From assembly GCA_030035585.1 (NCBI GenBank), contig CM057482.1, positions 43,009,501-43,073,500 on the forward strand: a DNA stretch of 64,000 nt. The letters run 5' to 3'. Both the position numbers and the translations under genes were made by a program. This document shows, piece after piece, positions 45,745 to 55,650 of the stretch (its first letter is position 1; every line of letters begins with the position of its first letter). A model generated the notes under the pieces. The model was given only the letters and a program-made list of their open reading frames with translations, searched no databases and was not told the DNA's origin. The DNA comes from Dugong dugon. Taxonomy: Eukaryota; Chordata; Mammalia; Sirenia; Dugongidae.

Positions 45745-45888
45745 AGAACCCTGGCGGTGCAGTGGTTAAGAGCTTGGCTGCTAACCAAAAGGTCAGCAGT
45801 TCAAATCTACCAGCTGCTCCTTGGAAATCCTATGGGACAGTTCTACTCTGTCCTATAGGGTCGATATGAGTTGGCAACGGGTTTGATT
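45745..45888 (+). mobile_element. AfroSINE, short subtype
   Basis: agaaccctggcggtgcagtg head, aaaggtcagcagttcaaatc, ctatgggacagttctactct and tail ttggcaacgggtttg. Confidence 0.95.
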
Positions 45889-48800
45889 TATAGGCGGAAG
45901 CTAACAGACTTGTTTCAAAGGAGCCATCTCCTGGCCTGGAGTTTGGAGTTGGTGTGAGGGGTTTTCCTTTTCTCTTCCTCTCTAACACTGGACCAGACTG
46001 AACAGTAGCAACAGGAGTAGACCCCAGGTGAACTTGGCAATTCAGACACAGACATTCAACTCATGCCACCATGTTGGGATGATATGTGGGGATGAAGGGA
46101 GGCTGTGTTGACTTGGGTTGCTGTCAAAGCCACAACGTAATTCTGTGCACTGCACAATCCTAAGATTAGCTGTCACAATTTGCCCAGTGGTACAAGGTGG
46201 CCTATGCATCATAATGAGGCTTTGATGTGGTCAATACTCTATTCCAGAATGGAATGGGGCAGATGAAAGACGAGTCATTTCCTCCCTTCTGACATGGCTC
46301 TCATCTGACCACTAGAAAGACTGGGTGGCAGCCATCAAGTAATGTCCAGAATTCTGTAATATCTCAAATGATTTTAATAGCCTGGTTAGGGGTGGGGGTG
46401 ATACAGTTTTTAATTGCTTACCACCTTTTTGCATTATGGATTATACAGTATAATAGGAAGAGTCAAAAATTCAGTCTCAGTAGCATGGCATTTTGTTAAA
46501 CTATATTTTACAAATATCCCCAGTAGAAACCAGAATGCTAAAAAAACAAAAAAGCCTATCCCCAGGAACTCTGATCTTTAATTATGTTTTTGATAAAAAC
46601 TACGTATTCAGAAAATAAATCATCAAAAAATTAGAAAATTCCTATCTTGGATGACAAAGATAAGTTTTATATAGTAATATATTTTGTCTGAGAGCCGTTG
46701 CTTAAAGCAAAACTAGAACTCTTAGAGAAACATTTAAAAGACAACTGGGCCTGAGTCCCCCCTCTGTCTCTTTTCCCAGATTGATACATATGGCCTCCTA
46801 CACTTAAAAAGAAAAGTCCTCAGACAATCCTAATCACATTGTCAGTCAGATAGTCATCTCCTGAAAGGGGGGTCCTTCACCTTTAAGGATGCATGTACAA
46901 TAGTGATATGTAAGCAGCTCAAAGACTCAATACCCCTTTTTTCTGCAAAGCAAGGCTGGGTTAGGAAAAAATCAATATGTTGGAAGTAAAGGTCAGACGA
47001 GGAAAAGTGAAATGAAACAGAACTAAGGGAACAATATCCTTCATGAAGACTGTTTGAAGTTTCCTTTACCCTTGGGCTAGCTTCAGTACAAATATATTTT
47101 ATCCTAGAATAGAAGGCAGTATTCTTGAGGAAAAGTCATATTTTAAATATTTATCTATTCGAGGGTGTCCTTATTGCATATTATCTTTGTCCTATTGACT
47201 AGCACTCGAAAAGAATAGTGTATACTTTAAAGTGCACGTTGCTTGTGAATCTAAGTTGCCAGATTCTTTTTTTTTTTTTTTCCTTGTAAGCCATGTGATT
47301 CGAACACATATGCATCTGCCTACCTTTTTGAACAGTTCTCAATTTACTTTTTCAAGTGGGCCAGATGTACTACAATAGTCCTTAAAAGGGTCAGGCCTAG
47401 CTCCTTATTTCCCCACTCTCTATACTTATTGCTTGGGTATAGCTTTAAAGTAGCCCATGAACCCTTTTCTCTCTTGCAACACATTTACCCACAATTAACA
47501 ATCAAGCCGTCTTCCCTTCATTCAGCTGTCCATTCTCCCCAGCCTCATTTTCCCTGCCTCTCTCTTGATCTGCCATTGTGCAGAGAGCTGTTTGTGCCAT
47601 CTCAATCTGCCCCCCTCACTAGCCGCACAAAGATTTGGGGGGAAGAAAGCGCCCGGAATTCAGATGCTGAATAGCAAATTGCTCTTGAGTGTCCTTGCTT
47701 CCCCCGGCTCTCCCCCTTCATCGGGAAGGACAAGGGAGGTGCTGAAAGCAACCATACATTTTGTTCAGTGCTCTTGAAAACGAGCGTTTCACACCTGAAG
47801 CCTTTCACTGCAGCCCAGAAGCACCCCTTCAAACCACTTAATTGCCAATTGCTTCAGAGGTCCTTGTAAAAGTCCATTATGTCAGCCAGCTCCATGGCGG
47901 AGACAAAGTATGCGAACTGAGAGTCCTCCTTCTTCCAGGGCCAATGCGGCATTAAATATCCCCAGATCACTGGTTTTCTTGCTGTTAACTGTCCGTGATT
48001 GGCTGCAGTTGGAGGTATGCACAGAAACCATCTAGCGTTATTTGAAAATGAGAGATGCAAATTCCCTTATGTTCTCTGTCAAAATAAGACAAAAACGAAG
48101 AGATACCAAAGGCATCCAAGAAAGGGATCTTTCCACATGCGTTTTCTATGCTGGGAGTTAGGGTGGGGGATGGGACAGAAAGAGAAGCCCCTGGAAGAGT
48201 GTAACTATAAAAATTGGATCACCTTCTGTTTTTTCATTAGGTTGAAAAAATTAAAGTGTGTGCAAATTCTCCAAGTTACGAGGCTCTATTCTTGAAGTCC
48301 AAAGAAACTCAATAAGATATTCTACAAGAAAAGAATGCTTGCCTTGAATCAGGGCTTCTAACCATTTCCAACCTGTTCAGTCATGGCTGACGAAGCAAAA
48401 GTGGAACAGACTTGAATTTGTAAAATTTGGGTGATCTGGAACCATAACTGGAATGGGAAAAATTACGGGTCTAAGCCCTGGAAGGGGAGTCTCTGAGGAG
48501 GCACAGTAAGCCCTTTCAGAAGCCTGGTACGTGAGGTTGGATTATTGCCAGCACTGAGGAGAGTGACACACATTCAAAGCAGCATGACTGGCTGCCATCT
48601 TTGGGCACTCCTGTTTCTGACTCTGCACAAAATCCAATGAGCGAGAGATTTGGTTGCTATGCAATGTATACACTACCCTTGTTTTCTAAGAGGGAGATTA
48701 AGTTTCTAGCAATGCTTCGACCTGTAGTTTTTCCTGTTCTTGTTAAGGTTCTGGTTGGCCCAAATTTTAAAACTCTGGGTCTGTTCTGGTGTCCCTTCCT

Positions 48801-49420
48801 CAGCCATGATTGAACCAGGAAGAACTGGTTCAAAGCCCTGCCTTGAATTCAATGGAACTGAACATTTATTCACTGGAGAACAAGTTCAAAGTTGCATCTG
48901 CAGGAATTGACTTTAAAATTACTTGGCTTTTTTAAAATTTTAGTCCTCCTCCCATTCCTCCTCTCCCAATCTTTACCATAATTAACAACACCACAATCAA
49001 TTTGATGAAGAACCACACATGATAAACATCTGGGTAATGAATGAACTGTTCATGGAGAAACACAGCTCTTGTAGGCAATGCTCGTCCCCTAGTGCTGCCC
49101 AGGTGAGGGACTCCCTGCACCAACAGTGGGGGCTTGGGGTCAATTTGTCAGGGTTTATTAGTTCAAGGTGTGTTATTTTTAATACCCATTCTGAGTTACT
49201 CAACTCCCACTGTTGTCCTGGTGTTTTGAAAACCACAGTCCTGATGATAGAGGAGTTTGAGAAACATGGAAGCATGTCCTCCAGTTACAAGGGTACTGTG
49301 TGTTTAGATACACCTGTCCTCCTCTGCATCGATAGCATTACCATTTTCTCAGATACTTTTGAACTGAGGATACTTGTAGAAATCCATGTGTTCCTTCCTG
49401 TAAATTGCAAAGGTAGTGTA
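45889..49420. other. Large repeat-poor block, with a foldback element
   Basis: About 3.5 kb in which no LINE, SINE or LTR is recognised. The exception is the foldback structure at 48345-48846. T16 run at 47266-47282. The interval 47440-48060 is more GC-rich and contains cttaattgccaattgcttca near 47838. Its short ORFs have no recognised family. Confidence 0.5.
48345..48846. mobile_element. Foldback element with long inverted arms
   Basis: The left arm 48345-48478 and the right arm 48712-48846 are diverged reverse complements. Matching pairs include gttcagtcatggctgacgaa versus gttcaatcatggctgaggaa, and gtaaaatttggg versus ttaaaatttggg. The arms are about 135 bases at roughly two-thirds identity, with a 233-base centre. 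No coding sequence is inside. An old palindromic DNA element or MITE is the likeliest reading; the family is unknown to me. Confidence 0.6.
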
Positions 49421-49740
49421 TGAGGGAGGACTTGTAAGCATCTTGATTCTAACCAGACATTATGAATGGCTTGATTCTAATGAAACATTGTAAGTATTTT
49501 GATTCTAATGAAACATATGTAAAGTTTGGCTTCTATTTCGAGCTGGAACACTCCACTGTAGTGATGTATGGATTGTCTTCCTTATCACATATAAACTTCC
49601 TTTGCCATTGAATAAACCTTCCTTGGGCAATATGATTCTTTCATTGTACTATTGGTTCCCACCTCATTGTTGATATCATCTTCAGACTCCCATCTGCAGC
49701 TGCTTGTCAAATCAATTGGGCCACACTCACTCTTGTGACT
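49421..49740 (+). mobile_element. Possible small retroviral LTR
   Basis: Starts tgagggaggacttgtaagca. It has three imperfect tandem units with gattctaa..(g)aaacat (49447-49516), a TATA-like catataaacttcc, then ttgaataaaccttccttggg as a polyadenylation signal and ttcattgtactattggttcc. The order resembles U3 repeats, TATA, AATAAA and U5 of an ERV1-type LTR. The right end is not clear. Confidence 0.35.
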
Positions 49741-49784
49741 ACTGAGACTTTGATTATCAGGTTTTCTCTTCTTCCCAGGATGTT

Positions 49785-49940
49785 GTTTTTGTTGTTAGGT
49801 GCCATCGAGTTGGCTCCAACTCATGGTGTCTTTATGTAAAACAGAACGAAACAGTGCCCGGTCCTGAGCCATCCTCACAATCACTGCTATGTTTGAGCCT
49901 ATTGTTGTAGCCACTATGCCAGTCTCATCATGATAAATCC
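49785..49940 (-). mobile_element. RTE-type LINE 3' end fragment
   Basis: ttgttgttaggtgccatcga, then acagaacgaaacagtgcccg and gtagccactatgccagtctc parallel the copy at 6712-6870. Confidence 0.7.
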
Positions 49941-49997
49941 TTAACTACGCTAGCCATGTTCCATCATGCACAGTTACTATGTGGCATGTGTTAGTTA

Positions 49998-50237
49998 TCT
50001 AGTGCTGGTATGACAGTAATTTATTCTCTCACAATTTAGGAGGCTAGAAGTCCAAATTCAGGGCGCCAGCTCCAGAGGAAGTTCTTGTCTGCTTTCAACA
50101 TCTCTGGGCCTGGTGTTCCTTGGAGATCTCCCTGTGTCTTGGCATCAATCTTCCCCTGGATCTAGGAGGTTTTCAGTGCAGGGACCCTGGGTCCAAAGGA
50201 CACGCTCTGCTCTCGGCTCTTCTCTCTTGGTGGTATG
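49998..50237 (-). mobile_element. LTR family A, truncated, minus orientation
   Basis: tttattctctcacaatttag, gaggctagaagtccaaattc and ttcccctggatctaggaggt match the LTR at 54815-55228 in the same orientation. It meets the plus-oriented LTR A head-on, giving a palindrome. Confidence 0.7.
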
Positions 50238-50472
50238 AAGTCTCTGTGCTGAGAACCTCCTAGAGCCAGGGGAAGATTGGTGCCAAGACACATGGAAACC
50301 TCCAAGAATGCCAGGACCACAGATGTTGAAAGGAGACAAAGGACCTTCTCCCAGAGCAGATGGAGAAAGAAGGCCTTCCCCTGGAGCTGGTACCCTGAAT
50401 TCAGACTTCTAGCCCCCTAAACTGTGAAAGGATACATTTCTGTTATAGCAACACTATATAACTAAGACAGAA
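50238..50472 (+). mobile_element. LTR family A, plus orientation (5' LTR of the MaLR remnant)
   Basis: aacctcctagagccagggga, ggagctggtaccctgaattc and cctaaactgtgaaaggatac, ending ataactaagacaga. A primer-binding-like sequence tttggaaccaagagtggg follows directly, as in MaLR elements. Confidence 0.7.
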
Positions 50473-51499
50473 TTTGGAACCAAGAGTGGGTTCTAGAGAA
50501 ACAAAATAGTAGGGATGTTTTCTAAATTGGTTCTCAAGTGTAGTTAGCCTTAAAGATGCTGACGATTCTGCTTCCAGTAGTAAAGAGGGTACTACTAATC
50601 CATGGCATGAGGTGGCAATAAAATATGCAAAATCTCACCACCAATAGATCAAGTTATTGGTGAGAGGTGAGGCTCTGGGTGATCACTTGTTTGATACTTT
50701 TCTACAATTTTGTCTGAATGAGAAGTATATGGAAGCTGGTTGGTTGGGCCTATTTTTCTCTAGACAAAGTGGTAAAAAAAAGAGATGAGCTCAGGGCTTC
50801 AAAGTCACAGCTCAAGTGCTGCATAAACAACCTCAAGTTGCCACTTGTGCCCTGAAAGAAAGACTTATTTCTTGTAGTAACACAGCTGATATTTCTGAAA
50901 ACCAAACCCAGAGTCTTGTCATAAGAGTGGTTAAACTACAATGCTGAATTCTCAACTTCCAATCATGTCTGAAGTTAAAGTAAGGGCACTGATTGGGAAG
51001 GAATGGGATCCTGAAACTTGGGGTGGGGATATATGGGCAGATAATTAGGAACCTGGGGACACTGAGCCTCTAAATTCTGTTGAATCACTTCTGCCAATAG
51101 AACAAGCCCTCTCATTCCCATCTGAAGAGATTACTCAATCTTTGTCTGCTAAACCACCCTCCGCAGTAAAACCATTAGCCCCTCCACCTCCATCCAGTGA
51201 GATTAACCCAGCTGTGTCTGAATAGTCTTTATCTAATATATCGTCTGGGGAGGTAGCTGAGTCATTGTCTGGGGCATTGCCTGAGGCAGTGCCTTACAAG
51301 ACATTGTTGAATGTTCTCAGAACACATCCCCACCATCCGTTTTTGCTTCTAGACCTATAACTAGATTTAAGTTCCAGCGAGCTCCAAAAGGTAAAGTACA
51401 AAGTGTGACCCAGCTGGAGGTATGCTACACTCCAGAAGAACTACTTCTTGACTTTTCTAATATGTACAAACAGAAACCTAGGGAATATGTGTGGGAGTG
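50473..51499 (+). pseudogene. ERVL-MaLR internal region with gag remnant
   Basis: Follows the LTR 3' end and a tttggaaccaagagtggg start. The only coding trace is near 51405-51490, where FSNMYKQKPREYVWEW matches the conserved Gag segment of MaLR internal sequences. Upstream stops and frame losses are many. MaLRs encode at most Gag, so no polymerase is expected, and none is seen. Confidence 0.65.
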
Positions 51500-51868
51500 G
51501 CTTTTGCTTTCTCTGGGTCCTACATCCTACTTATCATTATCTGACTTCTGGTTCTTGGGACTTGAGCCAGTGGTTTGCCATATTGCCTGCTGATAGTGGG
51601 GTTCATTGGCCTTTGCAGCCCATGAGCCAGCAACCTGATATCTGACCTGCTGCTGACCTTGGCTTTGTCAGTCCCTGCAGCTACATGAGTGAGGAGAAGC
51701 CTCTAGACTGATGCCTGGCCCATGTACTTGGGACTGACCCTACAACCATGTGAGCCATTTCCTTGAGACAAATCTCTCTCTCACACACACATATGTGCAC
51801 GCACACACACACACACATACACACGCACAAAGACTAATTTTGTTTCTCTAGACACCCAGCCTAAGACA
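51500..51868 (+). mobile_element. LTR-like repeat, family B, 3' part
   Basis: tctggttcttgggacttgag, cctgcagctacatgagtgag, caaccatgtgagccatttcc, then a TC/CA microsatellite (51774-51829) and ttttgtttctctagacaccc. Same family as 23050-23598 and 61832-62703. Confidence 0.6.
51774..51829 (+). repeat. (TC)n/(CA)n microsatellite in LTR
   Basis: tctctctctcacacacacat followed by several CA runs. Confidence 0.95.
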
Positions 51869-52994
51869 CAGTGCTTCCAGCTTAGTGTGAGTTAGAGCCT
51901 AGAGCAATAGATGCCATGTCAATTGGGGAACACATTCTTGTTGGTCTGTCCATATCCAAAGATCATTAAAAGTGAGGCTCATCCCATATCTCATATCCCA
52001 AGAAAAGTTCCCTCACTGTTGTATTTTATCAAGGGCCATATATATGAAATCTATTCTCCAGTAAGCATTTAACCTGTGGAAGGTGAACATAATTCTTTAT
52101 CCAAGGTATTTATATGCTTTCCTTTCTTTGTGCTTTTTCTCTTGGCTTTTTTTCCTTTATGTTTACTTGCTTTGGTCATTTCTTTTCTGTTTGTATCATT
52201 TTTTAGTTTGCTCTGTGGGAAATATTCAAACATATTAATGTATTCTATTAGCCATTCAGCAGAACTGTTATGTAGGATGTATGATACATTTCCATTATTG
52301 GATTTTTTGTGAACAACTGCATGCTTTTCAAATGCATTTTCTTCTTCCTTTTATCTTCACTTTATTCCGCTTACTCCAACTTTCAGGTATTTTTGAAAAC
52401 GAGTGAACAATTTCTCTTAAGGAATAGGTTTTGTATAATTGCTTTAGCCACGAAAACACCTCTTATTATTGCAGGAACAGTCCATTTCCCATGATAGATT
52501 CCTGCTTCCTTTTAGTCAACATATTCAGTGTAGCAGCTGCTTTTCCCACTATCCCGTGGCACAACTGTGCCAACCTTCTTTACCACTTACCTGGCAATAT
52601 TTGTTGACACAAATAGTGGCAGATTTAATCAAAGTCCTGCCAATACATGCTTGGTGCCAGATTTGTAATCTTGCATTATTTGGTGCTAGTCTAGCCATTT
52701 CCAAAGCAGGAAATAAAGGAGTTTTCTTTCTTCTTGAAAGAAAAAAAAAAGAACTCTTCATTGGCAGAAAGGAGAAGGCTGAATTAACTCCCATTTGCAG
52801 AATGGAGTTTATACCTCTGGGAAATTTCTAGGACATTTTAAAATTGAGGAAATTTAAATCTGTCTAAAATTGTTTCAACCTCTTTATCCAGTCCAAGGAA
52901 ATTTGCTTGAGTATGTCTAGATGATAGTACAATTTCACACACAGTTTTAGTGCTGGTTTTAAGCAAACTTTTGGAATTTTAATTCTCTGAAAGA
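51869..52994. other. Unique AT-rich DNA
   Basis: The ORFs here (120 codons at 52469-52831, 81 codons on the other strand) show no recognised family. An A11 run lies at 52740-52750. Confidence 0.5.
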
Positions 52995-53120
52995 AATGAT
53001 CCTAATATATGAGTGCCCATTTTGAGTCCAGCACTCCGTGTGCGTTATCTAATTTCATACTTTATCTCATTTCATACTCACCTCTGTGTGTTATTTAATT
53101 TAATACTCACCTACATGTGT
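52995..53120 (-). mobile_element. MIR fragment, left part
   Basis: ttgagtccagcactccgtgt and tttcatactcacctctgtgt recall the reversed MIR. An LTR follows and further MIR-like sequence resumes at about 53600. Confidence 0.5.
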
Positions 53121-53567
53121 CAATTGGTTTCCTAGGGATGCTATAACAAAGTAATACAAATTGGATGACTTCAAACAACTGAAAGGTATTCTCAGATTTC
53201 TAGACAATGGAGGCTAGAAATCTGAATTCAAGGTTTTGGCAGGTCCATGCTCTCTCTTAAGGCTCTTGGAAAAGATCATTCCTTGCCACTTCCTAGCTTT
53301 TGGTGGTTTCTGCCAAACCATCACTCTACACGCGGCCTGCATTGTCACAAAGCCGTCTTCCCCATGTTTGTCTCTTTCTCGTTTTCTCCTTTTATAAGGA
53401 TGCTAGTCATATTGGATCTGGCCTCACCTTACTCAGGTATGACCTCATGTTAACCTAACTGATCACATCTTCAAAGACCCTACTTCCAAATATGGTCACA
53501 TTAATAGGTACCGGGGATTAGAATTTCAGCATTTCTTTTAGGGGGACACAATTGAATCCATAACAGT
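53121..53567 (-). mobile_element. MLT1-type (ERVL-MaLR) solo LTR
   Basis: Plus strand: cctagggatgctataacaaa, tccttttataaggatgctag, tggtcacattaataggtacc and ggggacacaattgaatccat, ending aaca. In element orientation it begins tgttatggattcaattgtgt, the well-known MLT1 start. Confidence 0.85.
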
Positions 53568-53599
53568 GTGTTACGGAATTTCATGTTCCCCTACATGTG

Positions 53600-53760
53600 T
53601 TATTTAATATACTATGCATGATTGCCCTGGTAGGAAGCTGTTACAGTGCAAAATTTATAGATGAGGAAACGGAGGCTCACAGAGACCAACCATGTTTGCA
53701 GGGCCAGGAAGAGCCCAACCTATCTCCCACTGCCTCAAGCTGCTGAGAAGATTATGGCTC
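53600..53760 (-). mobile_element. MIR fragment, right part
   Basis: aaatttatagatgaggaaac then ggaggctcacagagaccaac match the reversed MIR centre. cctacatgtgt occurs at both junctions with the LTR (53110-53120 and 53590-53600). Confidence 0.55.
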
Positions 53761-54034
53761 TCCCCTGACTAGGAGACCCGCAAATCGTGGGTAAAAGTAA
53801 ACCTTGTGCAAGGGTGCAGCTGTAACAAGCTGCTATCCCTACACACCCAATATTTTACCTGAGACAAACTAAATGTACTAAGTCCACATATCGCCAAAAA
53901 GAATAAGCCAGCGCATCTTCCAAAATGACCATAAAATTGATCTTACTGAGACTAAAAGAGGAAGAGCTTTTGGGTTGAGGATGCTTTCCAGAACACTCCA
54001 TTCTCTGATAATCAGCATTATCATCATCCTCATA
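53761..54034. other. Unique DNA
   Basis: No feature recognised. Confidence 0.45.
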
Positions 54035-54510
54035 ATAACAACAGTAACAGTGACTAGCAGCTATTAACCACTCACTATGTACTGACAGAGGAGCCCTGTT
54101 GGTGCGGTGGTTAAAGCGCTAGGATGCTAACCAAAAGGTCAGTGGTTTGAATCCACCAGCCTCTCTGCAGAAGAAAGATGTGGCAGTCTGCTTCCATAAG
54201 ATTTACAGCCTTGGAAACCCTACGGGGCAGTCCTACTCTGTCCAACAGGGTCACTATGAGTCACAATTGACTTGACAACAGTGGGTGTTTTGGGGATGTA
54301 CTGACACTTTATGTGGATTAATTTACCTCTCTCCAATACCCTATGTGTGGATAACATTATTATTTCTCCTCTTTGCATAGGAAAATGGAGGCTCAGGAAT
54401 GTTAAGTAACTGCTTATAGTTATGCAGCAAGTAAACGTCTGAATAGACATTCAAACCCTTGGTTGTCTGATACAGAGCTTGTGTTCTTCCTCTCTACACT
54501 CTGCAGTATG
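54035..54510 (-). mobile_element. MIR SINE split by an AfroSINE
   Basis: ctagcagctattaaccactc on the left; after the SINE gtggataacattattatttc, ggaaaatggaggctcaggaa and agtaaacgtctgaatagaca continue the reversed MIR. Confidence 0.7.
54088..54295 (+). mobile_element. AfroSINE, well preserved
   Basis: gaggagccctgttggtgcgg head, accaaaaggtcagtggtttg, gtggcagtctgcttccataa, ggaaaccctacggggcagtc and tail gacttgacaacagtggg. Duplication atgtactgaca at 54077-54087 and 54296-54306. Confidence 0.96.
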
Positions 54511-54814
54511 TTCTATATAGAATCTGTGAGAGAAATCTTCACAGCCATGGCTTCAGCTGATGACGTCCAGATCATGTCATCGTCCAGCAATGCTCTGCGG
54601 AAGACAGACACATTACCTACATCTTTCTAGAAATCTCCACTTGCGTCCATATCTGAACTTGTAATCTTCTCCCCAGATCTGCTTTTTCTTCTTTATGTTG
54701 TCTCTTGATAAATAACAACATCTGCCATTTAATTATCAGAGCCTGAGCAAAGAAATGACCCCAGCCCTAGCCTTCTCACTTCCTCTGACATTCAGAGTGA
54801 CCAGTGATGGAACT
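54511..54814. other. Unique DNA
   Basis: No feature recognised. Confidence 0.45.
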
Positions 54815-55228
54815 TATCTTAGATTTTAGTACTGCTATAACACAAATACCACAAGGGAATGGCTCTAAAGGAGAGAAATTTATTTTCTCACAGTTCAGGA
54901 GGCTAGAAGTCCAAATTCAGGGTACCAGCTCTAGGGGAAGTCTCTCTGTTGGCTCTAGGAGAAGACTCATGTCTCTTCTAGCATTCCTTGGTTCCTTGGT
55001 GACCTTCGTGTGGCATAACATCTGTCCTCCCCCATTTGTACTTGCTTGTCTCTGTGTCTATACTGCTCTTCATAACTCAGACATACATTAGATTTAGGTC
55101 ATAGCCTACACTGATGTGACCTCACTAACATAACAAAGAAAACTGTATTTCCAAACAGGATTACATCCACATATACAGGGGTTAGGATTCTGGCACATAT
55201 TTTGGGGGGCACAATTCAACCTGTAACA
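54815..55228 (-). mobile_element. LTR family A (MaLR-like), probably solo
   Basis: ttagtactgctataacacaa, tttattttctcacagttcag, gaggctagaagtccaaattc, caggattacatccacatata and ggggggcacaattcaacctg, ending taacagta. The overall plan is that of the reversed MLT1/MST LTR. Confidence 0.75.
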
Positions 55229-55234
55229 GTACTG

Positions 55235-55650
55235 TTGAGTCTTCCTCTTTATTTTCTCTCAAGTCTGTCCCCTCTTCTGTGTCTCATTGCCACACTTTTA
55301 ATCAGAATTCATCACTTCACCAGTCACTGCCATTGTCTTCTCTAAGCTACCCTCCTCCAGCCTAAGTATCCAGGAATCCATTATTTGCACTGCAACTGGA
55401 GCAATTTGTCTAAAGGTGATTCTGTTTGTGTTCTCTGAAGTTTAAATTTATTCAGTGGCTCCCATTAACTGAAGATCTTCTTAACCCAACACCCTACATG
55501 ATCTGGATTCTCTTCACTGGACTTGCCTTTCTGTATCTCTCTTGAGCTAGATGGCAAGCCCCTCAAAGACAGCAGGCATGCATTCTCAGCACCCAGAATG
55601 GTGTCTGGCACTCAGTTGGTACTCAGTAAACGGTTGTTGAATACACGGTA
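55235..55650 (+). mobile_element. L2 LINE 3' end
   Basis: cagtggctcccattaactga, accctacatgatctggattc, gagctagatggcaagcccct and ggtgtctggcactcagttgg, ending gtaaacggttgttgaat. Confidence 0.82.

Noticed and set aside
47854..48060. 68-codon minus-strand frame as a coding exon
   Set aside because: Protein-like words appear, but there is no recognised family and no convincing splice sites; better treated as part of a possible non-coding element.
51774..51829. CRISPR-like or satellite array
   Set aside because: Simple dinucleotide repeats that belong to the 3' end of an LTR-like element.
52469..52831. 120-codon plus-strand frame
   Set aside because: No recognisable family, an overlapping 81-codon frame on the other strand, and a poly-A-derived Lys/Glu patch; probably chance.
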